A DNA stretch of 41,214 bases from NCBI GenBank assembly GCA_046331705.1, contig JAXLQJ010000062.1, positions 1 to 41,214 of the forward strand, given 5' to 3'. Source of the stretch: JADJOY01 sp046331705 [NCBI: bacterium] (GTDB lineage Bacteria; JADJOY01). The first letter of the stretch is position 1. Each line of letters opens with the position of its first letter. This document shows, piece by piece, positions 17,298-25,455 of this stretch. A program made the position numbers and the translations under genes. The notes under the pieces are model-generated. The model made no database searches. It saw only the letters and a program-made list of their open reading frames with translations, and had not been told where the DNA came from.

Positions 17298-20099
17298 ATG
17301 ATCGTCCGCTTGCGATGGCTTGCGGCAGCGTTGCTCCTCGCGTCGTGCTCGGGCTCCGCGCCGTCCCACTCCGCCGGCTCACTCACGATCCCGGGGCGGT
17401 GCGCGCCGCGCGTGACGACGCAGCAGGCGCGCTTCTCCATTCCCAACATCGGTTTCACGCTGGCGCCACTCGGCCGCCTGACGGAGGTGGGCAACCTGCC
17501 GCTCGGCGGGGCGATCACGCCCGACGGCCGGCACTACTGGGCGGTGGACTCGGGCTACGGCCAGGACGACGTGCAGATCGTCGATCTCGCAACCGGAGTC
17601 GTGATCCAGACCCTCCTCCTGCCCGGTGCCTACGGCGGCATGGTGTTCTCGCCCGACGGGCTCACCGCGTACGTCTCGGGCGAGCCCGTGGGCAAGGGTG
17701 CGGTCACGCCGCCGGGCATGGTGGCCCTGGACGGCGACGTGATTCACGTGTTCGCGCGCGACGCCGCGACCGGTCTCGCGACGGAGCAAGTGCCGATCGA
17801 GCTGCCCGCGACCGTCGGCGGCAGCGGCCGGAACAACAGCCTGCCGCCCAACCCAACGGGGCCGGCGTGGCCGGTGGGGCTGGCGCTCAGTCCCGACGGC
17901 AAGACCCTGGTGGTGGCGCTCAACATGGCGGACCAGGCGGCGGTGATCTCGCTCCCGAGCGGCACCGGCAGCACGGTCCGCACCGGGCTCTACCCCCATG
18001 GCGCCGCGATCGAGCGCACCGGCCGGTTCGCCTTCGTCGGCAACGAGCTCGACGGCACGCTCACCAAGATCGATCTCACGGACTCGAGCACCTCGACCGT
18101 CAGCGGACTCGGTGGCCGCGGCGGCGACTTCAACGCGCACCCGCAATTCCTGCTCGCCGACCCGCGCGCCGATCGACTCTACGTGACCGTCACCAGCCGG
18201 GATGCGGTGGCGGTGATCGACACCCTCACCGACTCCGTCCTGAAGCTGATCTCGCTGGCGCGTCCCGAAGGGCCGGGAGCGTCACCCGTGGGGCTCGCGC
18301 TCGCGCCGGACGGGGCCACGCTCTACGTGGCCAACGCCGGCGAGAACTCCATCGTCGCCATCGCGCTCACCGCGCGGCCCGGCGGCGCGGACGCCTACTC
18401 GGTCCTCGGCAAGATTCCCACCGCCGATTACCCGCACGACGTGCAGCTCACTCCCGACGGCTGCACCATGGTGTGGACCGCAGCGCGCGGAATCGGCTCG
18501 GTGCCGAACCCCGGCTATCGCTACTGGACCTTCGGCCCGCCCTCGCCCTATCCCAGTTACACGCCGCAGCTTCTCACCGGGCAGGTGAGCGTTCTGCCGC
18601 TGCCCGCGGAATCGTACTTCGCGAGAGCCCAGGCCACCGTCGACGCCGCGACCATCCCTGGCGACGGCAGCGGCGCGCGGCCTCGCACGCCGGCGGCGAC
18701 ACCGGTGGTGGCACCGGACGGTGGTCCCAGCGATCAGATCAAGTACGTCTTCTACGTGGTGAAGGAGAACCGTTCGTACGACCAGATCTTCGGCAGCGAC
18801 CCGCGCGGCGACGGAGATCCGAGCCTCGAGATGTTCGACGACAACGGCGCGCCCGCACCGGTGGGTGGCATCACGCCCAACGCCCACGCGCTCGCGCGCC
18901 AGTTCGTGCTGCTCGACCGCTTCTTCGAGGACAGCGAAGTGTCCCTGGATGGGCACGTGATCACCAGCAGCGCCTACGCCATCGATTACGTGGTCAAGGG
19001 AATCCACGCGAACTATTCGAAGCGCGGCAAACCCTATGACTTCGGCATCTTTCCCGTGAGCTTCCCGCCGAAGGCGTTTCTCTTCGACGCCGCCGTGCGG
19101 CACTCGCCACCGGTCACGTTTCGCAACTACGGAGAGATCTCGGGCGGCATCCTGAACGGCGGCGCGGAGCGCACGGATAGCTATCCCCAGGTGCTGGCGC
19201 ACACCGACCTGAGCTATCCGAACGACTTGCAGGTCGGCTGCACGAACACGCCGAGCGGAGATGCGCCGGCGGGCGCGCCCAACAGCCCCGACTGCTTCTT
19301 CGACGCCGGTCTGGGCGCCGCGCCTCCCTTGGCGAAATCGCGCATCGACATCTTCCGGCCGCAATTCGAGGCGCAGGTCACGGCCGGCCAGGTACCGCAC
19401 TTCAACTACCTGGTGCTACCCAGCGACCACACCACGGGACCGGGCAACGCGAGCCGCGACCCCCTCGCGATGGTGGCCGACAACGACCTGGGTCTGGGCC
19501 AGCTCGTGCAGATCGTCTCGGCCTCGTCGATCTGGCCGCAAAGCGTGATCTTCGTGGTCGAGGACGACAGCCAGGACGGCGCCGACCACGTCGACGCGCA
19601 CCGCGCACCCGCGCAGGTCATCGGTCCGTGGGTGAAGCACGGTGGACAGGTCGTTCACACGCACTACGACCAGTATTCGGTCATCCGGACGATCGAGCTG
19701 ATCCTCGGGCTCGATCCGCTCTCGATGCACGACGCCAACGCGGTGCCGATGTTCGACGTGTTCACGATGGTCCCGGACAACACGCCGTACCACGCCATCC
19801 CGCCGACCCAAGACATCCAGGCGATGTGCCCGTGCGGAAGCTCCACAGCCAGCGCGGCACTCTCCGCGGCGTTGCCGTGGGACCACCTCGACGCCGTGCC
19901 CCAGGAGCTGAGCGACCGTTTGCTCTGGCAGCGCGTTCACGGCGACGACGCCATACCGCCACCCCCGGGACCCAACGCATCGCGCGCCGAGCACGAGCGA
20001 GCCGTCGAGGCCATGCGCATCTATCGGCGGCATGCTGGCGAACCGCGGGTCGCACGCTACGAGCTCACGAGCTACCTCGGGAGCGGCGACGACGACTGA
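17298..20099 (+). CDS. Lipoprotein with YVTN-type beta-propeller and phosphoesterase (alkaline phosphatase-like) domain
   Basis: 933 residues. The lipobox LLLASC with Cys17 predicts an envelope lipoprotein. Residues about 50-440 are beta-propeller blades (GNLPLGGAITPDGRHYWAVD, GLALSPDGKTLVVALN, GLALAPDGATLYVANAGENS). From about 485 the phospholipase C/phosphoesterase family begins with YVFYVVKENRSYDQIFG, continues with DSEVSLDGHV, and ends with FVVEDDSQDGADHVDAHRAP. This domain order is known from bifunctional YncE/alkaline-phosphatase-superfamily proteins, which are thought to hydrolyse phosphate esters, though the substrate is unknown. The ATG at 17298 has GGAAGGA upstream and gives a proper signal peptide. 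It is probably a single-gene unit, with a hairpin at 20152-20182 after it. Confidence 0.88.
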   Translation: MIVRLRWLAAALLLASCSGSAPSHSAGSLTIPGRCAPRVTTQQARFSIPNIGFTLAPLGRLTEVGNLPLGGAITPDGRHYWAVDSGYGQDDVQIVDLATGVVIQTLLLPGAYGGMVFSPDGLTAYVSGEPVGKGAVTPPGMVALDGDVIHVFARDAATGLATEQVPIELPATVGGSGRNNSLPPNPTGPAWPVGLALSPDGKTLVVALNMADQAAVISLPSGTGSTVRTGLYPHGAAIERTGRFAFVGNELDGTLTKIDLTDSSTSTVSGLGGRGGDFNAHPQFLLADPRADRLYVTVTSRDAVAVIDTLTDSVLKLISLARPEGPGASPVGLALAPDGATLYVANAGENSIVAIALTARPGGADAYSVLGKIPTADYPHDVQLTPDGCTMVWTAARGIGSVPNPGYRYWTFGPPSPYPSYTPQLLTGQVSVLPLPAESYFARAQATVDAATIPGDGSGARPRTPAATPVVAPDGGPSDQIKYVFYVVKENRSYDQIFGSDPRGDGDPSLEMFDDNGAPAPVGGITPNAHALARQFVLLDRFFEDSEVSLDGHVITSSAYAIDYVVKGIHANYSKRGKPYDFGIFPVSFPPKAFLFDAAVRHSPPVTFRNYGEISGGILNGGAERTDSYPQVLAHTDLSYPNDLQVGCTNTPSGDAPAGAPNSPDCFFDAGLGAAPPLAKSRIDIFRPQFEAQVTAGQVPHFNYLVLPSDHTTGPGNASRDPLAMVADNDLGLGQLVQIVSASSIWPQSVIFVVEDDSQDGADHVDAHRAPAQVIGPWVKHGGQVVHTHYDQYSVIRTIELILGLDPLSMHDANAVPMFDVFTMVPDNTPYHAIPPTQDIQAMCPCGSSTASAALSAALPWDHLDAVPQELSDRLLWQRVHGDDAIPPPPGPNASRAEHERAVEAMRIYRRHAGEPRVARYELTSYLGSGDDD

Positions 20100-20151
20100 G
20101 CATCTGCCCGCCGCAGGATTCACCTGTCCGCTTGCGCGTGCTGGCTCGAGC

Positions 20152-20182
20152 GGCCTGGCGCGATCGGCCGCAACGCCAGGCC
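20152..20182 (+). terminator. Hairpin after the phosphoesterase gene
   Basis: A perfect inverted repeat, GGCCTGGCG (20152-20160) and CGCCAGGCC (20174-20182), with a 13-base loop, starts 52 bases after the stop. It lacks a T-tract, so it may act as a transcript-end stabiliser rather than a classical intrinsic terminator. Confidence 0.4.
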
Positions 20183-20526
20183 ACGGATCAGAGCGGCGAG
20201 CAACCTGGCGCGGTGCGAAGCACGACGCGCAATAGGTTTCTCGCGCCGCTCGTCCACGAAGGCCGCAAGCAGCTTGTACCCGTCGCGTCGACGAGCAGCG
20301 TGAACCCGGGTGCTTGGGCGTGCTTCGCGCGGCGCGCCCGCGCGCGCCGGGGACACAAGCTATCCCGCAGATCCAGGTCGATTTACCGAAGGCTCGCTCG
20401 CGAGTCGAGGCGCGCTTCGCTGCCGCGCGGGCCGCGACGGACGTGCAACTCGGCGATGCGCCGGTGAGGAATCCGTCACCGCCTGCCATCCGACGTGCGG
20501 GCGATCCCGATCGGGTACGTCGTGGA

Positions 20527-20554
20527 TGTGACGCGAGTCGCTTGTCTGTATACT
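20527..20554 (+). promoter_or_regulatory. Possible sigma-70-type promoter for the response regulator
   Basis: TATACT (20549-20554) is a good -10 element in an unusually AT-rich patch. The -35 region (TGTGAC, 20527-20532, 16-base spacing) is weak. It lies 32 bases upstream of the ATG of the single-domain response regulator. Confidence 0.35.
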
Positions 20555-20586
20555 AGAAGAACCATGTAGGCCTGTGAGCGGTACCG

Positions 20587-20997
20587 ATGACCGCGAACCG
20601 TCGTCATGGCCCAGGATCCATGTCGCCCAGCTCGAATCGCACCCCACGGCGGCGCATCCTCGTTGTCGAAGACGACGCGCTCCAGGCGCGGCTGCTGTGC
20701 CGAATCCTCGAACGCCTCGAGTACGAAGCGGTCGGTCCCGCCGGCAGCATCGAAGACGCCCTTTCCTACGCTCGGGTCGCGCCCATCGACGGCGGCGTCC
20801 TGGACATCAACGTTCGCGAGCAATCGAGCCTCCCTGTCGCGGAAGTGTTGCGCGAGCGCAAGATCCCGTTCCTCTTCCTGACGGGCTACGGCAGCGGTGA
20901 GATCCCGGCCGGGCTCGGCAGGGTCGTGCGGCTGGCGAAACCGGTCGAGCCGTATCGGCTCGGCACCGCGCTCGCCTCGTTCTTCCGCGACTCCTGA
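20587..20997 (+). CDS. Single-domain response regulator (receiver only)
   Basis: 136 residues consisting of one receiver domain and a short basic N-terminal tail. The acidic pair is Asp29-Asp30 (ILVVEDD), the likely phospho-acceptor Asp73 (VLDINV), and the conserved lysine Lys118 (RLAKPV); the Thr of FLTGYG occupies the switch position. There is no output domain, so it would act like CheY-type or phosphorelay proteins by binding a partner. No histidine kinase is adjacent. The first ATG at 20587 was taken; ATG at 20620, with AGGA just upstream, would still give a complete domain. Whether it serves chemotaxis or another pathway cannot be told. Confidence 0.85.
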   Translation: MTANRRHGPGSMSPSSNRTPRRRILVVEDDALQARLLCRILERLEYEAVGPAGSIEDALSYARVAPIDGGVLDINVREQSSLPVAEVLRERKIPFLFLTGYGSGEIPAGLGRVVRLAKPVEPYRLGTALASFFRDS

Positions 20998-21040
20998 GCG
21001 CCGCTGCCCCACGCCTCCGTTCGGCGCAGACGAGCGTGTC

Positions 21041-21565
21041 ATGCAGCGCCTCGCCGATCTCGTCTACTACGGCAGCGAGTACCTGAGCCTCGGCTGGGTC
21101 GGCAGCAGCAGACCGAGCGGCGCGCTGCGCTCGCTCTACCGCGCGCCCGCCAAGCTCTACGCGTGGGGGCTCGGCGGGCTCGTCGCGTCGCACGTGTTGC
21201 TGCTCACGACCACCGGGCGGAAGAGCGGCCTCGAGCGCCGCACTCCCATCGGCTACATCCACGACCCGGGGAACGACGTCTACTTCCTGACCGCGGGCTG
21301 GAAGGGTCACACGGACTGGAAGCGCAATCTCGACGCCGACCCCGCCGCCGCCGTCCAGGTCGGCCGCCGCCGATTCCGAACGCTCACCCGCCCAGCGACC
21401 GACGACGAAGCGCGCTGGGTGTTCGCCGAGTACCGGCGCCGCAATCCGTTCGCCGATCGCCTCATCCTGCGGGATACCGGCATCGCCGCCAGCGACGACG
21501 ACGACACGCTGCGACGCCTCGCCGAGCACTATCCCGTCGTGGCGCTTCCCGCCGGCCCGCGCTGA
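21041..21565 (+). CDS. DDN-like nitroreductase/deazaflavin-dependent oxidoreductase family protein
   Basis: 174 residues. The core VLLLTTTGRKSGLERRTPIGYI, then YFLTAGWKGHTDWKRNLDADPAAAVQVG, is the hallmark of the F420H2-dependent quinone reductase/DDN family (formerly DUF385), in which TTGRKSG and the W-NL-A-P segment surround the deazaflavin. Members use F420H2 to reduce quinones or nitroaromatics, and some bind other flavins. Use of F420 here is inferred from the family; no F420 biosynthesis gene is in the window. ATG at 21041 was chosen because family similarity starts a little after it and earlier sequence overlaps the response regulator gene. It stands 43 bases after that gene and may share its transcript. 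Confidence 0.85.
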   Translation: MQRLADLVYYGSEYLSLGWVGSSRPSGALRSLYRAPAKLYAWGLGGLVASHVLLLTTTGRKSGLERRTPIGYIHDPGNDVYFLTAGWKGHTDWKRNLDADPAAAVQVGRRRFRTLTRPATDDEARWVFAEYRRRNPFADRLILRDTGIAASDDDDTLRRLAEHYPVVALPAGPR

Positions 21566-21636
21566 GCCGCGCGGATCCCTGATCGCGCGCCGGCGCTCGC
21601 CGCCGACGGCGCGCCGCACCCGCGCGATACGCACGT

Positions 21637-21665
21637 TTTACAGCGGCCGCGATCTGCGGTACGTT
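21637..21665 (+). promoter_or_regulatory. Probable promoter of the catabolic cluster
   Basis: TTTACA (21637-21642, five of six to the -35 consensus) is followed after 17 bases by TACGTT (21660-21665, three of six to the -10 consensus). It lies in the only AT-rich patch ahead of the aldehyde dehydrogenase gene, and its -10 overlaps the long palindrome at 21662-21686, the arrangement expected for a repressed promoter. Confidence 0.42.
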
Positions 21666-21686
21666 TTTGACGATTCGTCAAAAACG
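21662..21686. promoter_or_regulatory. Palindromic operator-like site
   Basis: A perfect inverted repeat with 12-base arms around one central T: CGTTTTTGACGA (21662-21673) and TCGTCAAAAACG (21675-21686). Symmetry of this length, an AT-rich core in a very GC-rich genome, and overlap with the promoter-like -10 point to a binding site for a dimeric repressor. TetR-family regulators of acyl-CoA metabolism often use such sites, but no regulator gene is in the window. The centre lies 32 bases upstream of the GTG start at 21706. It is not a terminator, because the spacer is a single base. Confidence 0.7.
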
Positions 21687-21705
21687 AGCTCACCGAGGCG
21701 ACCGC

Positions 21706-23325
21706 GTGCTCGCATCCGAAGTCGCTTCTCCCCACGATCGAGCAGCGATCACGCCGTTCGACAGCACGGCGCACGAAGATTCCGCATCCAGCCCGCGTCG
21801 CACGATCGCCGTCACCAACCCGTCGACGCTCGAGCACGTCGGCGACGTGCCGGTGCTCGACGCCGCCGAGGTGCGCGCCGCCATCGGCCGCGCCCGCGCC
21901 GCCCAGGCGGCGTGGGCGGCACGCTCGGTGCGCGACCGGCTGCGCTGGATCGAACGCGTCCACCGCTCGTTCGTGGCGGCGGCCGACCGCATCGTCGAGA
22001 CCACCTGTCGCGAGACCGGCAAGTCGCGGGTGGAGACGCTCGCCCAGGACGTGCTCGCGGTCTGCGACCTGCTCGGCTACTACGAGCACAGCGCCGCTCG
22101 CACCCTCGCCCCGCGGCGGCTGGGAACGGGCGTGCTGGTCAGCAAGCGCGCCCGCCGCCTCTACCAGCCGCATGGCGTGGTGGGGGTGATCGCGCCCTGG
22201 AACTCACCGGTCAATCTGGCGGCGGGGCCGGCGATCACGGCGTTGCTCGCGGGCAACGCCGTCGTGATCAAGCCATCGGAGCTGACGCCGTTCTCCGGGC
22301 TCTTGGTGGGCGAGCTGCTGCGCAACGCGCTGCCGGACCCCGAGCTGGTGCAGATCGTCACCGGCGACGGCGCGACCGGCGAGGCCCTGGTGCGGGGCGG
22401 CGTCGACAAGCTGGTGTTCACCGGCAGCGTCGCCACCGGCAAGCGCGTGATGGCAGCGGCGGCGGAGACGTTGACGCCGTTGGTGCTCGAGCTGGGCGGC
22501 AAGGACCCGATGATCGTGAGCGCCGACGCCGACCTCGATCGGGCCGCCGCGGCAGCCGTGTGGGGGGCTTTCACCAACTGCGGCCAGGCGTGCGTCTCGA
22601 TCGAACGGGTCTACGTGGACGCGGCCGTCCACGACGCTTTCGTGGAGAAGGTGCTCGCCGAGACCCGGCGCGTGAACCAGGGCCCCTACGGCAACGACGG
22701 CGTCCACATCGGTTCGATGTCGTTCCAGCGCCAGGTGGAGATCGTCCTCGAGCACATCGCGGACGCGCTCGCCAAGGGTGCGCGGGTGCGCGCCGGCGGC
22801 GCGCGCCGCTCCGACCTCGAAGGCCTGTTCGTGCCGCCCACGGTGGTCACCGACGTGGCGAGCGGCATGAAGATCCTCGAGGACGAGACCTTCGGTCCGC
22901 TGCTGCCCATCGTGAAGGTTGCGGACGACGAGGAAGCGGTGCGCCTCGCGAACCTGGGCCGCTTCGGCTTGAGCGCCAGCGTGTGGTCGAAGGACCTGGC
23001 CAAGGCGCGGCGCATCGCCGAGCGGCTCGAGGTCGGCAGCGTCGTGATCAACGATTGCTTGCTGGCCTTCGGGATCCCCAACCTCCCGTTCGGCGGCGTG
23101 AAGGAAAGCGGCTTTGGCCGCAGCCACGGCGAGGAAGGTCTGATCGAGATGTCGCGGGTGAAGACGGTGGTCGAGGACCGCTTCGGCTTCAAGCGCGAGT
23201 TCTTCTGGTTTCCCTACCACCCGCGCACCTACGACATCATCAAGATCGCGCTCAAGGCCATCTTCGGACCGCCGCGACGCCTGGCGCGCTCCGCGCGCAC
23301 CCAGCCTCCCCCAGCTCGTTCCTGA
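21706..23325 (+). CDS. Aldehyde dehydrogenase family protein
   Basis: 539 residues. Landmarks are the NAD-binding GVIAPWNSPVNLAAGPAITA and NAVVIKPSE, the general base Glu262 in LELGGKDP, and the nucleophile Cys296 in NCGQACVSIERVYV. The C-terminal ENDING-type motif is NLPFGGVKESGFGRSHGEEG, followed by an extension FFWFPYHPRTYDIIKIALKA. The enzyme oxidises an aldehyde to an acid with NAD(P)+; substrate unknown. The GTG at 21706 has GAGG 7 bases upstream and lies just after the operator. A TTG at 21667 in the same frame lies inside the palindrome, so it was rejected as a start. The gene leads a plus-strand catabolic run, so its acid product may feed the CoA ligase at 25456. Confidence 0.9.
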   Translation: MLASEVASPHDRAAITPFDSTAHEDSASSPRRTIAVTNPSTLEHVGDVPVLDAAEVRAAIGRARAAQAAWAARSVRDRLRWIERVHRSFVAAADRIVETTCRETGKSRVETLAQDVLAVCDLLGYYEHSAARTLAPRRLGTGVLVSKRARRLYQPHGVVGVIAPWNSPVNLAAGPAITALLAGNAVVIKPSELTPFSGLLVGELLRNALPDPELVQIVTGDGATGEALVRGGVDKLVFTGSVATGKRVMAAAAETLTPLVLELGGKDPMIVSADADLDRAAAAAVWGAFTNCGQACVSIERVYVDAAVHDAFVEKVLAETRRVNQGPYGNDGVHIGSMSFQRQVEIVLEHIADALAKGARVRAGGARRSDLEGLFVPPTVVTDVASGMKILEDETFGPLLPIVKVADDEEAVRLANLGRFGLSASVWSKDLAKARRIAERLEVGSVVINDCLLAFGIPNLPFGGVKESGFGRSHGEEGLIEMSRVKTVVEDRFGFKREFFWFPYHPRTYDIIKIALKAIFGPPRRLARSARTQPPPARS

Positions 23326-23359
23326 TCCGATTCCGAACTTCGACCGAGAGGAGATCGAG

Positions 23360-24169
23360 GTGGCGATTCATTTCGAGACACACGGCAAGGTCGCGCTCAT
23401 CACCATCGACCGCGTGCACGCGAAGAACTCGCTCGACATGGAGCACTTCGGCGAGCTCGCCAACGCGTGGATCCGGTTCCGCGACGACGAATCGCTCTGG
23501 ACCGCGATCATCACCGGCAAGGAAGACGTCTTCTGCGTCGGCGCGGACTTGAAGAGCTTCGTGCCGATGGTGACGGAGAACATCGACGACCTGGCCTCCG
23601 GCGAGAAGACGCTGGGCGGCGGCCGATACCCCGACAACGCACCGCTGGTCGCCGTGCTGCGCGATTTCGAGCTCTACAAGCCGGTGATCGCCGCCATCAA
23701 CGGCACCTGCGCCGCTGGCGGCATGGAGATGCTGCACGGCATGGATCTGCGATTCGCCTCGGAGAAGGCGCGATTCTGCGTCGCCGAGGCACGCCGCGGC
23801 CTCTTCCCCGGCGGTGGCACCACGGTGTTCCTGCCCCGCCACATCGGCTTCGTGCACGCGATGGAGATGCTGCTCACCGCCGACTACATCGATGCGCAAC
23901 GCGCCTACGACTTCGGCATCGTGAACCGCGTGGTGCCGCACGAGAAGCTCATCGAGACCGCGTTCGAGTTCGCGGACAAGATCAACAAGAACGGCCCGTG
24001 CGCGATCCGCGCCATCAAGGAGTCGGTGCTGACCGGGCTCAAGAAGCCGCTGCAAGAAGCGCTCAACGACGAGCTCTTCATGGCGGCGCGGGTGTTCTCG
24101 ACCGAAGACGCGATGGAAGGCCCGCGCGCCTTCGCCGAGAAGCGTCCCCCCGAATGGAAGGGCCGCTGA
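23360..24169 (+). CDS. Enoyl-CoA hydratase/isomerase family protein (crotonase)
   Basis: 269 residues, the normal crotonase length. The first oxyanion-hole segment is KEDVFCVGADLKSF and the second AAINGTCAAGGMEMLHGMDL, where the Glu of GMEM is one of the two acidic residues used for hydration. The second acidic position falls in CVAEARRGLFPGGGTT, where the usual P-E-hydrophobic pattern reads AEARRG. The GTG start at 23360 is preceded by GAGAGGAGA. The likely role is hydration of a 2-enoyl-CoA or isomerisation, and it sits directly ahead of an acyl-CoA dehydrogenase gene (1-base gap), so the two are co-translated. Confidence 0.9.
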   Translation: MAIHFETHGKVALITIDRVHAKNSLDMEHFGELANAWIRFRDDESLWTAIITGKEDVFCVGADLKSFVPMVTENIDDLASGEKTLGGGRYPDNAPLVAVLRDFELYKPVIAAINGTCAAGGMEMLHGMDLRFASEKARFCVAEARRGLFPGGGTTVFLPRHIGFVHAMEMLLTADYIDAQRAYDFGIVNRVVPHEKLIETAFEFADKINKNGPCAIRAIKESVLTGLKKPLQEALNDELFMAARVFSTEDAMEGPRAFAEKRPPEWKGR

Positions 24170-24170
24170 C

Positions 24171-25352
24171 ATGGATTTCGCGTTCGACGACGACACCAAG
24201 CTCCTCTGCGAGGCGCTGCGCAAGTTCCTCAAGACCGAGGTGCTGCCGCTCGAGGAGAAGCACAAGGACGTGATCGACGGCGGCAAGATGTCGGACGAGG
24301 TGGCGCGGATCGGCGCCGGCATCCGCAAGAAGGCCGTGGACGCGGGTTTCTACACCGTCCACCTGCCCAAGGCGCTGGGCGGCGCGGGCTTGCCGTACGT
24401 GACCACCACCGCGCTGCGCGAGGAGATCGCGCTCTCGGGCTCGGTGATCCTGGGGCTCTTCGTGATCGGCGATCCGCCCTGCGGGCCCACACCGCTCCTG
24501 ATGCTCTGCAACGACGACCAGCGCGAACGCTTCCTGAAGCCGCTCGTCGACGGCGACAAGACCACCTGCTTCGCGCTCACCGAGCCCAACGCGGGCTCGG
24601 ACATCTCCTCGATCCAGACCATGGCCGTGCGCGACGGCGACGACTTCGTGCTCAACGGCACCAAGATCTACATCTCGAACGGCATGCACGCGGACTTCTT
24701 CCAGGTCTTCGCGCTCACCCGCAAGCCCGGTCCGGACGAAGACGCGATGTTCGGGTGCATCTCCCTCTTCATGGTCGACGCCGACTCGCCCGGCGTGGAA
24801 CGCAAGCTCATGAAGTCGATGGGCGGCGACGATTTCCAGGCGGAGATCACGTTTCGCGACGTGCGCGTCCCGGCCGCGAACCTGGTCGGTGACGAGGGTT
24901 TCGGCTTCCTGGGCGCCGCGCAATGGCTTTCGGGCGAGCGGCTGATGATGGCCATCCAGGCCGTGGGCTTGGCGCGTTACGCGCTTGAGCTCGGGACCGA
25001 ATGGGCCAAGACGCGCGTCGCGTTCGGCAAGCCGATCGGCAAGAACCAAGGGGTGTCCTTTCCCCTCGCCGACTGCGCGACCCAGATCGAGGCCGCGCGC
25101 TGGCTCACCTACCGCACGGCGTGGCTGCTCGATCAGGGCGAGACCGCGATGACGGAGCTGGCGATGGCGAAGGTCTTCGCCGCCGACGTCCTCGGCAAGG
25201 TCGCCGACCAGGTGCTGCAGACCCTGGGCGGGATCGGCTACATGAGCGAGCACCCCATCGAGCGCATCTACCGGATGGCGCGGGTGTTCCGGATCGGCGG
25301 CGGCACCAGCGAGATCCAGCGGCGCTTGATCGCGAAGGGGCTCGGGCTGTGA
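24171..25352 (+). CDS. Acyl-CoA dehydrogenase
   Basis: 393 residues, the standard length. The FAD-binding signature CFALTEPNAGSDISSIQT and the later GTKIYISNG are clear, as are RVAFGKPIGKNQ and the C-terminal RIGGGTSEIQRRLIAKGLGL. The position usually filled by the catalytic Glu near the C terminus is Gly (IGGGTS instead of xYEGTx). Glu256 in SGERLMM occupies the alternative helix-G position used by isovaleryl-CoA and long-chain acyl-CoA dehydrogenases. The enzyme should desaturate an acyl-CoA at C2-C3 and pass electrons to ETF (genes not in the window). The ATG lies one base after the crotonase stop. Confidence 0.93.
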   Translation: MDFAFDDDTKLLCEALRKFLKTEVLPLEEKHKDVIDGGKMSDEVARIGAGIRKKAVDAGFYTVHLPKALGGAGLPYVTTTALREEIALSGSVILGLFVIGDPPCGPTPLLMLCNDDQRERFLKPLVDGDKTTCFALTEPNAGSDISSIQTMAVRDGDDFVLNGTKIYISNGMHADFFQVFALTRKPGPDEDAMFGCISLFMVDADSPGVERKLMKSMGGDDFQAEITFRDVRVPAANLVGDEGFGFLGAAQWLSGERLMMAIQAVGLARYALELGTEWAKTRVAFGKPIGKNQGVSFPLADCATQIEAARWLTYRTAWLLDQGETAMTELAMAKVFAADVLGKVADQVLQTLGGIGYMSEHPIERIYRMARVFRIGGGTSEIQRRLIAKGLGL

Positions 25353-25365
25353 GACTCGCCCCGAG

Positions 25366-25385
25366 GGTCGCGATCCTTCGCGACC
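25366..25385 (+). other. Intercistronic hairpin
   Basis: GGTCGCG and CGCGACC (7-bp stem, 6-base loop) start 13 bases after the acyl-CoA dehydrogenase stop. There is no T-tract, so it is more likely an mRNA processing or stability element, or a weak attenuator, than a terminator, because the same-strand genes continue downstream. Confidence 0.4.
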
Positions 25386-25455
25386 GCAGCGCTGGACCGG
25401 GCACGAGCGGCAGCGGCTGCGAGGGACCGCCGCCCTCCACGGTCCGCTCACGCGC

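Larger units (their letters stand above)
20100..20586. other. Gene-free stretch between lipoprotein and response regulator genes
   Basis: 487 bases. Short open frames exist on both strands, but none has both a credible ribosome site and recognisable protein text. A hairpin with 9-bp arms lies at 20152-20182. The right end (20540-20570) is strikingly AT-richer than its surroundings and carries a promoter-like TATACT. No repeats or RNA gene were recognised. Confidence 0.5.

Noticed and set aside
14681-17518. A 945-codon open frame on the minus strand covering flgE and the repeat array
   Set aside because: It is antisense to well-supported flgE and gains its length from the 155-bp repeats, which lack stops; the translation is repetitive and Arg-rich with no family match.
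20100-20489. Minus-strand frames with stretches such as DGYKLLAAFVDERREKP
   Set aside because: Looks somewhat protein-like over a short span but has no credible start or family, and the frame is Arg-rich outside it; a gene remnant is possible but not supportable.
21667-21705. TTG at 21667 as the start of the aldehyde dehydrogenase
   Set aside because: It lies within the operator-like palindrome, has no ribosome site, and a GTG with GAGG at good spacing follows at 21706.
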